NCBI RefSeq assembly: GCF_014295415.1
Contig: NZ_CP052909.1
Coordinates: 496,001 to 560,000, forward strand
DNA from: Constantimarinum furrinae
GTDB taxonomy: Bacteria > Bacteroidota > Bacteroidia > Flavobacteriales > Flavobacteriaceae
DNA: 64,000 bases
Direction: 5' to 3'
Part shown: piece after piece, positions 39,629-48,619 of the stretch
How the letters are laid out: each line of letters starts with the position of its first letter
How positions within the stretch are numbered: position 1 is the first letter of the stretch
Made by a program: the position numbers and the translations under genes
Notes under the pieces: model-generated
Seen by the model: only the letters and a program-made list of their open reading frames with translations
Database searches by the model: none
Told to the model about the DNA's origin: nothing

Positions 39629-40258
39629 TTATTGATCCAGACGTTCGTAAAGACAACATGCAGGTAAAGACTCGTAGGTATCCTTTGAAGCCTTGTGCGA
39701 TTTTGTATCGTGACCCACTTTTGCAATGGCCTTTTCAATGGTTTCCAGATTAGCCACGTTCGAATCGAAAGTAACTTCCAGCATTTGGGTGTCCTTATCC
39801 CAGCTTGCTGTGCTTACCCCGTTAACCGTCTTGGCACTCTTTAGAATACGCGCCTCACACATTCCGCATTTTCCGGCGACAACGGTCGATTTGGTTACCA
39901 GTTTAGCACCTTCGGCCACCATGCTCTCTGAAACTCCTGAAGTTTCTACTTTCCCATTGGCTCTTACGATCTTTGCCGTGATAGGTGTATAACCTGCCTT
40001 TTCTACCTGTTGTTGAACGGCATCCATGGTAAGGTTCTTTTCGGAAGGATAGTTAAAGGAAAAGTTCCCTGTTTCGATCTCGATCTCCACATCTTTAATT
40101 CCTTTAAATTCCTTGAACTTCTTTTCCAATCCGTAGGCACAGAACGGACAACCTAGTCCGTCGACCTGAATAAGAAACTGATCCATCGATTTTTGAGCAT
40201 TTGCTCCCATAACACTTACCAGTGCTACGATTACTGTAATAATTATTGATTTTTTCAT
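39629..40258 (-). CDS. Periplasmic protein with two HMA metal-binding domains
   Basis: 209 residues. A signal peptide ends near GANAQ. Two ferredoxin-like HMA domains follow: GLGCPFCAYG (C37, C40) and GKCGMCEARI (C131, C134). A C-terminal CC pair (C201, C202) could be a third site. Exported tandem HMA proteins are unusual compared with cytosolic CopZ. It may pass copper between the periplasm and the beta-barrel or lipoproteins encoded beside it. Spacing to the barrel gene is 24 bases. Confidence 0.85.
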   Translation of the reverse strand: MKKSIIITVIVALVSVMGANAQKSMDQFLIQVDGLGCPFCAYGLEKKFKEFKGIKDVEIEIETGNFSFNYPSEKNLTMDAVQQQVEKAGYTPITAKIVRANGKVETSGVSESMVAEGAKLVTKSTVVAGKCGMCEARILKSAKTVNGVSTASWDKDTQMLEVTFDSNVANLETIEKAIAKVGHDTKSHKASKDTYESLPACCLYERLDQ

Positions 40259-40282
40259 TGTATTTATTTTTAAAAGTTTTTA

Positions 40283-41071
40283 TTAAAATATATAACGTGT
40301 TCCCAGAAACACTGCATAATTAAGATCTCGTGTTGTTGAGTCTCTAAAATCCTGAATTAGCGGTAGCTGTACCGCTGCTTCCCAGGTCCATCTTTTTCGA
40401 GCATACTGAATTCCCTGTGCATAGAGCAACTGATATTCATTGAGTTCGGTAAAAGATTCACTGATATATTCAAAATATAAATTCAACTGATTCACCGGAT
40501 ACGTCGGTTTTAAAAGAGGAAGTCCGAAGCCTAATTTATAGACGAATTTGTCCATCTCTCCTTCGGGCGACCATTCGTATCCTACCTCATTGGAGACTCC
40601 TAATTTGAGTGATTCATACCCTCCAACGATTCCGTAGTAACCGGAATATTCTCCGGTACTCATCCCCTCTATATCCAGCTTTTCTCCTGTTGGAAGTGTT
40701 TGAAGGGTCTTGGCAACCATCCTGAACGTTTTCCCGGTACCATCCTTTCTATAGAATTGATATTTTCCGAGTACATTAATGTCTCCCAAAGTGCTTCCAC
40801 TTCCTCTTCCCGAAGTGTCCGAAAAATCGTAATGTACGTATGGAAGGTGAACCGCCACCAAACTGTTGGAGGAGATTACATAATGCCCCATGATGGGAAC
40901 ATGAACAAAGGTGCCCTCGTCGGTATTCCGTATCTCAGTAAGGGTCTTGAACACTACGGTATTGCCTCCCAGCATTATCGGTTTATCTCCGGTAATTGGA
41001 GGTCCCTGGGCCAACGCAATTTGTGAGATCAGGATTGAAAGTATGGCTAAAAGCCTGTATTTAAAATGCAT
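40283..41071 (-). CDS. Outer membrane beta-barrel, MetA-pathway-like transporter
   Basis: 262 residues with a signal peptide (LLAILSILISQIALAQ) and a series of amphipathic strands ending YAVFLGTRYIF, with a C-terminal Phe suited to barrel assembly. The pattern (STLGDINVLGKYQFYR, KLGVSNEVGYEWSPEG) resembles the phenol-degradation MetA/transporter-like barrel family often found in metal clusters. Role inferred from context: passage or sensing of metal across the outer membrane. Confidence 0.72.
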   Translation of the reverse strand: MHFKYRLLAILSILISQIALAQGPPITGDKPIMLGGNTVVFKTLTEIRNTDEGTFVHVPIMGHYVISSNSLVAVHLPYVHYDFSDTSGRGSGSTLGDINVLGKYQFYRKDGTGKTFRMVAKTLQTLPTGEKLDIEGMSTGEYSGYYGIVGGYESLKLGVSNEVGYEWSPEGEMDKFVYKLGFGLPLLKPTYPVNQLNLYFEYISESFTELNEYQLLYAQGIQYARKRWTWEAAVQLPLIQDFRDSTTRDLNYAVFLGTRYIF

Positions 41072-41160
41072 GTTTAGTTATGATTTAAGTGAACGAATAA
41101 TTTTTCTGAAGAAAGTCAGAAATAGTCATCCTTGTAAAAAGGATCATCAATTCACATAGA

Positions 41161-41565
41161 TCAAATTAGGAAGGTCTCGTACAGGATCTGAAGGTCCCGT
41201 TCGAGGGGTGGCGGATCATAATCCGCGAAGTTATTAGTCTTGTCCGGATAATTCTCCGGAGTTTGAAGTACAAAAACCGAAACAAAGGCTGTTACAAAAT
41301 TCTTATCGAATTCGATATCGAAAGTTGCTTTCGAAAAAGTATTATCGGTCTCGACGTTTACATATTCGTTATCACAACAATCATGAGCTGCCGTTTCATC
41401 TTCACAACCTGGCATATCCATCGCCATGCCACAGGAGAGGTGCTTTTCACCCAAAGTAATTTCCGAGAGCATTTTATACTCCCCGCAAAAATGTTGCGCA
41501 TAGGTAATACCGGTACTGCTCGCTAAAAGCAAGACCGACATGAGAATGGAAATTAGTTGTTTCAT
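41161..41565 (-). CDS. HYC_CC_PP family small exported protein
   Basis: 134 residues with a signal peptide ending near TYAQ. Conserved elements in order: H25-F-C27, C45, C54, C63-C64 (HDCCDNEY) and P118-P119-P120 near the C-terminus, the layout that names the HYC_CC_PP family. Cysteines and histidines suggest metal binding in the periplasm. Such genes recur in Bacteroidota metal loci. It is 47 bases after the DUF3347 gene on the same strand. Confidence 0.8.
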   Translation of the reverse strand: MKQLISILMSVLLLASSTGITYAQHFCGEYKMLSEITLGEKHLSCGMAMDMPGCEDETAAHDCCDNEYVNVETDNTFSKATFDIEFDKNFVTAFVSVFVLQTPENYPDKTNNFADYDPPPLERDLQILYETFLI

Positions 41566-41612
41566 TACTGCAAATATACTTCAAAAATGAAGCCAGAATA
41601 CTTAATTTTTTA

Positions 41613-42173
41613 TTAATTCTGTTTGATCTCGGAATCTATACGCCCACATTTAAGCATTTTAGATCCAAAATAGGGGTTGTAAATGTCTTTGCTTTCACTT
41701 AACCAGTAAGCTCCGGTATTATTAAATGCCATAGGGCAGTATTGTTTATAGACGGTCCCCGATTCGATCGCCTTTTTAACCATGGGTTCCATCTCCCTAG
41801 TAACAATCTTAAAGGCCCTGCGCAGTTCTTCTATGTTTGAGGCATTCACCATATTGTCAGTGGCGTCGATGGCATTTGAGCCGGCATTGTGCTTTGCCAG
41901 CAATTTTTTAAGTTGAGATGCTCTGGCAGCAGCATTGGCAGGGTCTGTATACACCAGTGCCGTTTTCACTTCAATATATTTGGTGAAGATCTCTTTCATG
42001 CCCTCTTCCTCGAATTCTACATCTATGGGACCCTGAAGTGCTACTTCATCGCTTTTAAGCGGTTTCTGGGTGTCTACGGTGACGATTTCAGGTTCTTCAT
42101 TTTTCTTTTCGTCGGCACAGGACACTAAAACAGTGAATCCTATGATTAGCAAGTACAGACTATATCTCTTCAT
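41613..42173 (-). CDS. DUF3347 lipoprotein
   Basis: 186 residues. The lipobox ends at C19 (FTVLVSCADE). The DUF3347 domain has the helical KYIEVKTALVYTDPANAAA and the C-terminal signature YCPMAFNNTGAYWLSESKDI followed by NPYFGSKMLKCG. In this family CPMA, Met and the final Cys resemble copper ligands and the domain often occurs fused to CusB-like adaptors. Here it is a stand-alone lipoprotein at the head of the metal cluster, 36 bases after the exosortase-associated gene. Confidence 0.88.
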   Translation of the reverse strand: MKRYSLYLLIIGFTVLVSCADEKKNEEPEIVTVDTQKPLKSDEVALQGPIDVEFEEEGMKEIFTKYIEVKTALVYTDPANAAARASQLKKLLAKHNAGSNAIDATDNMVNASNIEELRRAFKIVTREMEPMVKKAIESGTVYKQYCPMAFNNTGAYWLSESKDIYNPYFGSKMLKCGRIDSEIKQN

Positions 42174-42209
42174 GACTATTTTTTTGAAAGATCAAAGGTA
42201 TAAATTTCT

Positions 42210-42635
42210 TCAGTATTTCTTCTGAAAATAGAAAGCAGGAATTAAAAGAAGTAGAAAAACCGGTTGAATTAAGAATCTTCGTACGTAGAAAAGTGCCATA
42301 TGATTTCCTGCTTCCGAAGAATGAATTAAAAGATAAAAGGCGATCATAGCAACAATAAACAATAGCAAATAAAGAACTACGGAAAGCTCTAATATTTCTT
42401 TTTTCTGAAAGACCACCCATAAAATTGCCAGCGAGAGCACTGTATTGATCACAAAACGCAACCCTGTATGCAAGAGTAAACAAACTTCCGAAAGATCGGG
42501 TAAGGGATGTGTAGTATGATCGGTTTTAAAGAATTCCAGTAATGGATCATAGAACAGCACAGCCTCAAACATTCGGATGGCAACGAGACCTACCGTTAGG
42601 ACAATAACCAAAAGTATCTGAACGGGTTTATTCAT
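42210..42635 (-). CDS. Exosortase F system-associated membrane protein
   Basis: 141 residues with four hydrophobic segments and a short polar N-terminus. MFEAVLFYDPLLEFFKTD and LPDLSEVCLLLHTGLRFVIN match the small protein that accompanies XrtF in flavobacteria. It overlaps xrtF by 8 bases, so the two are co-translated. Its precise role in sorting is unknown. Confidence 0.82.
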   Translation of the reverse strand: MNKPVQILLVIVLTVGLVAIRMFEAVLFYDPLLEFFKTDHTTHPLPDLSEVCLLLHTGLRFVINTVLSLAILWVVFQKKEILELSVVLYLLLFIVAMIAFYLLIHSSEAGNHMALFYVRRFLIQPVFLLLLIPAFYFQKKY

Positions 42636-43200
42636 TAGTTTCGGTTTTATTAAGCATTTTTACCCAGAGCATCCAGAGCAGGAAGACCATGCCGTATATT
42701 AACCCCGGAAATACGACCCCGTGCAGGACCTTTTCATATTCGGGGTAATGGTATAAGGCAATAGCTAAAATTACGATCCTTAGGATGTTAATGGCATAGA
42801 TCAAGACGGAACCCGCGAGAATAAAGAGCACGGTCTTTTTAAATTTTTGGGCAAAGGCGATCACAAAGGCAATAAATAAAATTATGATGCTTACCGAATT
42901 ACACCCTTCTATGATTCGCGCTACATAGTCTCCGTTTACGATGAGTTTCATGGTAGGGTCCGTATTATGGGCAACGATCTCTGCATTATAATTTAGGCCC
43001 GAGATCACCGCCGTGCTTTGCCTGGCAACCAGATGTGTAACAAAATCCGGAGTATATAACCCACCTTTGGAAAAATTCAGATAAAGGCCGTACAGCAGGC
43101 TCAATAATAGATAAACCCCCAGAAACAGGAGTATAAAACGAATAACTGATTTATATTTTTTAAAGAGTTTCTTCAAGAATGTGACCTCAGATTTTAACAA
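42628..43200 (-). CDS. xrtF: Exosortase XrtF
   Basis: 190 residues, about six membrane helices. The catalytic triad of the exosortase/archaeosortase family is present: C100 in EGCNSVS, R141 in NILRIV and H160 in VLHGVVFP. These are membrane transpeptidases that cleave C-terminal sorting tags near the membrane. It is paired with its associated protein downstream. No PEP-CTERM-like target is seen in the window, so the substrates must lie elsewhere. Confidence 0.9.
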   Translation of the reverse strand: MLKSEVTFLKKLFKKYKSVIRFILLFLGVYLLLSLLYGLYLNFSKGGLYTPDFVTHLVARQSTAVISGLNYNAEIVAHNTDPTMKLIVNGDYVARIIEGCNSVSIIILFIAFVIAFAQKFKKTVLFILAGSVLIYAINILRIVILAIALYHYPEYEKVLHGVVFPGLIYGMVFLLWMLWVKMLNKTETNE

Positions 43201-43265
43201 AAATACAGCATTTCATTTTGGCAGTTGTTGACAATTTAAAATACATTTACTTAAAATTAAGAATC

Positions 43266-43721
43266 ATGCCGTTCGATAAACTAAAACCTAAAGTCACTAC
43301 TATACTTGCCAACGAAAGTGAATCCGTGGATGACCGACTCACCGAAGTATGCGAGTTATTACAAGCTTCGATAGGGTATTATGATTGGGTAGGCTTTTAT
43401 TTTGCCAATCACGAAGCTCGCACATTACATCTCAGGGCTTTTGCGGGTGAACCTACCGATCATGTGGTAATTCCGTTTGGAAAAGGGATATGCGGACAGG
43501 TAGCCGAATCGAATGAAAATTTCGTGGTAGCCGATGTAAAAGCACAGAACAACTACATTGCCTGCAGCATGTATGTTAAGGCCGAGATCGTGATTCCCTT
43601 ATTCAAGGACGGTGTGAATGTGGGACAGATAGATATTGATTCGCATATGGCAGATCCTTTTTCTCCGGAAGACGAGCGTTTTTTGGAATGGGTAAATGAG
43701 CGGGTTTCAGAGATTCTATAA
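43266..43721 (+). CDS. GAF-domain free methionine-R-sulfoxide reductase
   Basis: 151 residues from the ATG at 43266; upstream in-frame codons look non-coding. One GAF domain carries the fRMsr signature GKGICGQVA (C76) and NNYIACSMYVKAEIVIPL (C100). The 24-residue spacing equals that of the E. coli enzyme's Cys94 and Cys118. The third, more N-terminal Cys is absent (about residue 66, DHV). It would reduce free Met-R-SO with thioredoxin. Divergent from xrtF. Confidence 0.82.
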   Translation: MPFDKLKPKVTTILANESESVDDRLTEVCELLQASIGYYDWVGFYFANHEARTLHLRAFAGEPTDHVVIPFGKGICGQVAESNENFVVADVKAQNNYIACSMYVKAEIVIPLFKDGVNVGQIDIDSHMADPFSPEDERFLEWVNERVSEIL

Positions 43722-43786
43722 GCTGTTAACTCTATTAATTGTAGTTGCATTTCACGAATCACAGTTCACGATTCACTTCAAACATC

Positions 43787-45043
43787 CTACATTCCGGTTC
43801 TAATGGCCTCCACAGGATCGAGCTTTGATGCCGAAATGGCCGGTAAGATCCCGGAAATAAGTCCGATGGCCGCCGAAATAGCAGTACCGATAAACATGTT
43901 CCAAGGCGACAGCACAAATTCGAAATCGCCTGTAAATTGTGAGGCCAGGATGGAAACTATAAATACTAAAAAGAGGCCGATCAATCCCCCGATCACCGCA
44001 AGGATCACTGCTTCGAACAAGAACTGAAGAAGGATAAACTTATTTTTGGCCCCTAAGGATTTTTGGATTCCTATCAGGTTAGTTCGTTCCTTTACACTTA
44101 CAAACATGATATTGGCAATTCCGAAACCACCAACAAGCAATGAAAATCCGCTAATGATTAGGCCCATGATATTCATTTGTCCGGTGATATTATCTATAAA
44201 ATCTGTGAAACCCTGCAACTGATTAATAAAGAACGTATCGATATCATCGGGCTTAAGACCTCTGGAGAGCCGCATCTTTTGCTTTAACATGGCGACAAAC
44301 TCACCGTTATCAACACCTTTTTCGGGTTTTACTATAATTTGGGGAAAAGTATTCTTATTGTTATTTCCGAAGATCTTTCTCGCCATATTAGCAGGGATCA
44401 ATACTACAGTATCCTTAGAGTTTCCGAAGATACCTTTTCCTTCCTTTTCCAGCACTCCAATGACCGTAAACCTTCGTCCGTACAATCGTACTTTCTTACC
44501 CATAGCCTGAGCCGAAGAACCAAAAAGATTATTGGCGATCTCATCTCCCAGAACGATGACGGGTGTACCGCTGTTCGATTCCGATTCGTTAAAAAAGCGG
44601 CCTTCCTGAAGTTTTAAAGCTTCAATTTCGTAATACTCATGTGTAATAGCTCCCACCTGGACATTAGACACGGTATTCTCTTCAAATTTTATGTTATCCT
44701 GTGGAACATTGAGTGCGAAAGAAGCGGCTTCCAGATTGGGCATATTGCGCTTTACATACTGATATTCGTCATACGTCACATCGGGAAATTGCTGCCATTT
44801 CCAACGGGGAACGTCGGTTGGGCCAAATGAAAACCTCATGATGATGATGGTGCTGTTGTCTAAGCCGCTCATACTGCCTTCGATCTCCTTTTTGAGAGAA
44901 TCGACCGCTGCCAGTATGGCGATGATGGAGAAGATCCCAATGGTCACACCTACCAGCGACAGGAAAGTTCTTAACTTGTTGTTTTTTAAGGCATTAATTG
45001 CAAAATTGAAACTTTCCTTAATGATTCGAAGATAAATGAGCAT
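43787..45043 (-). CDS. MacB/FtsX-type ABC transporter permease
   Basis: 418 residues: N-terminal membrane helix (LRTFLSLVGVTIGIFSIIAI), a large periplasmic MacB-type domain, and three C-terminal helices with the FtsX segment GGFGIANIMFVSVKERTNLIG followed by IQKSLGAKN. Such permeases work mechanically with a separate ATPase and often an adaptor. Neither gene is adjacent here. Substrate unknown. Confidence 0.88.
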   Translation of the reverse strand: MLIYLRIIKESFNFAINALKNNKLRTFLSLVGVTIGIFSIIAILAAVDSLKKEIEGSMSGLDNSTIIIMRFSFGPTDVPRWKWQQFPDVTYDEYQYVKRNMPNLEAASFALNVPQDNIKFEENTVSNVQVGAITHEYYEIEALKLQEGRFFNESESNSGTPVIVLGDEIANNLFGSSAQAMGKKVRLYGRRFTVIGVLEKEGKGIFGNSKDTVVLIPANMARKIFGNNNKNTFPQIIVKPEKGVDNGEFVAMLKQKMRLSRGLKPDDIDTFFINQLQGFTDFIDNITGQMNIMGLIISGFSLLVGGFGIANIMFVSVKERTNLIGIQKSLGAKNKFILLQFLFEAVILAVIGGLIGLFLVFIVSILASQFTGDFEFVLSPWNMFIGTAISAAIGLISGILPAISASKLDPVEAIRTGM

Positions 45044-45126
45044 CGCGCGTAGTTTTCAATTTTAATTGTTAATAAAGATATGTCTTTTTCGGCGGTCTTA
45101 TGTTACAAAAATAGTAGGTAATTGTG

Positions 45127-45134
45127 TACTTTTG
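45127..45134 (+). promoter_or_regulatory. Candidate purH promoter (-7 element)
   Basis: TACTTTTG fits TAnnTTTG exactly, 18 bases before the purH ATG. The matching -33 region, TTAC at 45103-45106, is only a partial fit. No PurR-like operator is evident. Confidence 0.45.
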
Positions 45135-45151
45135 ACCTTTAATTTTTCAGA

Positions 45152-46684
45152 ATGAACAGTACAAAAAAAGTAACTTCAGCATTAATTTCAGTATTTCACA
45201 AAGACGGACTTGAACCCATCGTAAAAAAATTGAACGATCTGGGCGTCATGATCTACTCCACCGGAGGCACACAAAAATTTATCAATGATCTTGGTATCAA
45301 GGTAATTCCGGTAGAAGATGTGACCGATTACCCTTCTATTTTGGGAGGCCGAGTAAAAACTCTCCACCCAAAGGTGTTTGGCGGAATTCTTAACCGTCAG
45401 GATAACGAAAATGACGTTCGGGAAATGGGTCAGTATAATATTCCACAACTGGATGTGGTGATCGTAGATCTTTATCCGTTCGAAAAAACGGTTGCCTCGG
45501 GGGCTTCAGAACAGGACATCATTGAAAAGATCGATATAGGTGGAATTTCTCTCATCCGTGCCGCTGCCAAGAATTTTAAAGACACCATTTGTGTATCTTC
45601 TATGGAGGATTACGAAGATTTTTTGGATGTACTTTCGGCCAATAATGGTGAAATCATGTTAGAGGATCGCAAACGATTTGCTGCAAAGGCTTTTAATGTA
45701 TCATCGCATTATGACACAGCGATATTTAATTATTTTAATAGTGATCACAGTATTGCCGCATTGAAAATAAGTGAAACGAACGGAAAAGTGTTGCGGTATG
45801 GAGAAAACCCACATCAACGAGGATTTTTCTTCGGAAATTTTGATGAAATGTTCGATAAGCTACACGGAAAGGAACTAAGCTATAATAATCTTCTTGATGT
45901 GGATGCGGCCGTAAACCTGATGAATGAATTTATCGGGGAGGCACCTACATTTGCCATTTTAAAGCATAACAATGCCTGCGGAATAGCACAACGAGACACG
46001 GTGTTAGAAGCTTATACCGATGCTTTGGCCGGTGATCCTGTTTCGGCTTTTGGCGGAATTCTAATCAGCAATACTGAAATAGACGCAGTAACGGCAGAAG
46101 AAATACACAACCTTTTCTGTGAAGTAGTTATAGCGCCATCATTTTCTGAAGAGGCGATAGAAATTCTGAAAGGAAAAAAGAACCGGATACTGCTTGTTCA
46201 GAAAAAAACAGAACTTCCCGGAACCACCACCAGAAGTTGTCTTAACGGTGCTTTGGTGCAGGACCGGGATTCAATTACAGACGCGGTTGAAAATTTAACA
46301 CATGCAACCAACAATAAACCCAATAATGCAGAGTTAGATGATTTATTGTTTGCTTCGAAGATTTGTAAGCACACTAAATCCAACACCATAGTTTTGGCAA
46401 AAGGAAAGCAGCTTTGTGCCAGTGGTACGGGACAAACCTCACGTGTTGACGCTTTGCGACAGGCAATTGAAAAAGCAAAGAAATTTAATTTTGATCTTGA
46501 AGGAGCAGTAATGGCCAGTGATGCATTTTTCCCCTTTCCCGATTGTGTAGAGATCGCAGACAAGGCCGGAATTTCTGCTGTAATTCAGCCGGGAGGATCA
46601 ATAAAGGATGATTTGAGCATAGATTATTGCAATGCAAACGGAATGGCAATGGTATTTACCGGAACACGTCATTTTAAGCACTAA
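45152..46684 (+). CDS. purH: Bifunctional AICAR transformylase / IMP cyclohydrolase
   Basis: 510 residues. The N-terminal MGS-like IMP cyclohydrolase domain has STGGTQKFI and GRVKTLHPKVFGGIL. The AICAR transformylase domain has YGENPHQRG, LKHNNACGIA, GDPVSAFGG and the C-terminal SDAFFPFPDCVEIA. It performs the last two steps of IMP synthesis. A mreB promoter starts within its last bases, so the two genes are probably independent. Confidence 0.97.
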   Translation: MNSTKKVTSALISVFHKDGLEPIVKKLNDLGVMIYSTGGTQKFINDLGIKVIPVEDVTDYPSILGGRVKTLHPKVFGGILNRQDNENDVREMGQYNIPQLDVVIVDLYPFEKTVASGASEQDIIEKIDIGGISLIRAAAKNFKDTICVSSMEDYEDFLDVLSANNGEIMLEDRKRFAAKAFNVSSHYDTAIFNYFNSDHSIAALKISETNGKVLRYGENPHQRGFFFGNFDEMFDKLHGKELSYNNLLDVDAAVNLMNEFIGEAPTFAILKHNNACGIAQRDTVLEAYTDALAGDPVSAFGGILISNTEIDAVTAEEIHNLFCEVVIAPSFSEEAIEILKGKKNRILLVQKKTELPGTTTRSCLNGALVQDRDSITDAVENLTHATNNKPNNAELDDLLFASKICKHTKSNTIVLAKGKQLCASGTGQTSRVDALRQAIEKAKKFNFDLEGAVMASDAFFPFPDCVEIADKAGISAVIQPGGSIKDDLSIDYCNANGMAMVFTGTRHFKH

Positions 46685-46691
46685 ATTTTAG

Positions 46692-46699
46692 TACATTTG
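46692..46699 (+). promoter_or_regulatory. Candidate promoter of the mreB operon (-7 element)
   Basis: TACATTTG matches TAnnTTTG exactly, 51 bases before the mreB ATG and just after the purH stop. The -33 region falls inside the purH end and has no clear TTG. Confidence 0.5.
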
Positions 46700-46749
46700 T
46701 GAAGAGCTGTGGCTCAGCACGTTTAATTTCAATACCGCCAAAATAGCTT

Positions 46750-47778
46750 ATGGGATTTTTTGACTTCTTAACTGAAGAAATAGCCATCGATTTAGGAACT
46801 GCAAATACCCTTATCATTCATAACGATAAGGTAGTGGTTGATGCGCCTTCGATCGTAGCAAGAGACCGAACCACCGGAAAGATCATTGCCGTAGGTCGGG
46901 AGGCCAGCATGATGCAGGGTAAAACTCACGAAAATATTAAAACAATTCGTCCCTTAAAGGACGGGGTTATTGCCGACTTCGACGCCAGTGAGAAAATGAT
47001 CAATATGTTCATTAAAGATATTCCGGCCTTAAAGAAGAAATGGCTTACCCCATCGTTGCGCATGGTGATTTGTATTCCCAGTGGGATCACTGAAGTAGAA
47101 ATGCGTGCGGTGAAAGAAAGTGCTGAAAGGGTTAATGGAAAAGAGGTCTATCTTATTCATGAGCCTATGGCGGCAGCCATTGGTATTGGCGTAGATATCA
47201 TGCAGCCCAAAGGAAATATGGTTGTCGATATTGGAGGAGGTACTACTGAAATTGCAGTCATTGCCCTAGGCGGTATCGTTTGTGATAAAAGTGTAAAGAT
47301 CGCGGGGGATGTATTCACCAATGACATCATCTATTATATGCGAACTCAGCATAACCTGTATGTGGGGGAACGCACTGCAGAAAAGATAAAGATACAAATT
47401 GGTGCGGCTACCGAAGATCTCGAACTTCCACCCGAAGAAATGGCGGTACAAGGGCGTGACCTGCTAACCGGAAAACCAAAACAGGTGCAAACTTCCTATC
47501 GTGAAATTGCCAAAGCGTTGGATAAATCAATATTACGAATAGAAGATGCAGTAATGGAGACCCTGTCACAAACCCCACCGGAACTTGCTGCCGATATATA
47601 CAATACCGGTATTTATCTGGCCGGAGGAGGCTCTATGCTTCGCGGACTGGATAAAAGATTATCTCAAAAAACAGATCTTCCGGTTTATATAGCCGAGGAT
47701 CCGTTACGTGCGGTGGTTCGCGGTACCGGGATCTGTTTAAAAAACCTCAACAAGTACAAGAGTGTTTTGATCAAGTAA
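46750..47778 (+). CDS. mreB: Rod-shape actin homologue MreB
   Basis: 342 residues with the actin-fold phosphate loops AIDLGTANTLI and VDIGGGTTEIAVIALGG, and the adenosine motif YLAGGGSMLRGL. Filaments guide the lateral wall synthase along the inner membrane. First gene of the elongasome operon mreB-mreC-mreD-mrdA-rodA, 13 bases before mreC. Confidence 0.97.
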   Translation: MGFFDFLTEEIAIDLGTANTLIIHNDKVVVDAPSIVARDRTTGKIIAVGREASMMQGKTHENIKTIRPLKDGVIADFDASEKMINMFIKDIPALKKKWLTPSLRMVICIPSGITEVEMRAVKESAERVNGKEVYLIHEPMAAAIGIGVDIMQPKGNMVVDIGGGTTEIAVIALGGIVCDKSVKIAGDVFTNDIIYYMRTQHNLYVGERTAEKIKIQIGAATEDLELPPEEMAVQGRDLLTGKPKQVQTSYREIAKALDKSILRIEDAVMETLSQTPPELAADIYNTGIYLAGGGSMLRGLDKRLSQKTDLPVYIAEDPLRAVVRGTGICLKNLNKYKSVLIK

Positions 47779-47791
47779 GGAATAGTATGCT

Positions 47792-48619
47792 ATGCAACAG
47801 ATTATCTTTTTCTTTATACGGAATAAAAATTTCCTGTTGTTCGCTATATTATTCGTTATTTCTCTGGGATTTACGCTTCAGACACATACATTCCACAACG
47901 GAAAATTTGTAAGTTCAGCTAATTTCTTTAGCGGTAGTATTTATTCCTTCCGCAGTGACATAACAAATTATTTCGATCTAAAAACTACGAATGAAAAGCT
48001 AGTAGAAGAAAATATAAGATTGCGTCGATTACTTGAAGGCTACAAGGAGAACTTTACAATGCCTTCTGTAGACACCACAAAAATTCCATCTAAGTATTTG
48101 TTCTTTGCTTCCAGGGTAATCAATAATAACTATTCGAGAACTAAAAATAATCTTACGATAAACAACGGTTCTAGTGACGGGCTCGAGATCGACATGGGGG
48201 TAATTACCACCAAAGGCGTAGTGGGTATCATTAACAGCACATCAAAGAATTATGCCACCGTTCAATCCATTTTAAATACAAACAGTCAGTTAAACGCCAA
48301 ACTTAAAAATTCGAATCATTTTGGAACGCTTACCTGGGATACCAAGGATCCAAATGTTGTTCAACTTATTGAAATTCCCAGACAAGCTACTCTTGTAGTA
48401 GGCGACACTATAATCACAGGTGGTAAATCCACCATATTTCCTTCCGGAATTTTAATAGGCAGTATAGAAAAATTTAAACTGGGGAAAGATGATAGTTACG
48501 ATATCGATGTGCGATTGTTCAACGATATGACAGATCTAAATTATGTGTATATTATTGAAAATCAGGATGCGGCCGAAATATTAAAACTGGAAAAGGAAAT
48601 GAACGATGCAGAACAGTGA
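47792..48619 (+). CDS. mreC: Rod-shape protein MreC
   Basis: 275 residues. An N-terminal membrane helix (NFLLFAILFVISLGFTLQTH) is followed by a coiled coil (ENIRLRRLLEGYKENF) and the two beta-barrel MreC domain (NNGSSDGLEIDMGVITTKGV, VGDTIITGGKSTIFPSGILI). It activates PBP2 from the periplasm. It overlaps mreD by 14 bases. Confidence 0.94.
   Translation: MQQIIFFFIRNKNFLLFAILFVISLGFTLQTHTFHNGKFVSSANFFSGSIYSFRSDITNYFDLKTTNEKLVEENIRLRRLLEGYKENFTMPSVDTTKIPSKYLFFASRVINNNYSRTKNNLTINNGSSDGLEIDMGVITTKGVVGIINSTSKNYATVQSILNTNSQLNAKLKNSNHFGTLTWDTKDPNVVQLIEIPRQATLVVGDTIITGGKSTIFPSGILIGSIEKFKLGKDDSYDIDVRLFNDMTDLNYVYIIENQDAAEILKLEKEMNDAEQ

Noticed and set aside
43751-43778. Short tandem-like repeat TTCACGAATCAC / TTCACGATTCAC
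   Set aside because: Only two imperfect 12-base copies in a short gap; no array, no element ends.
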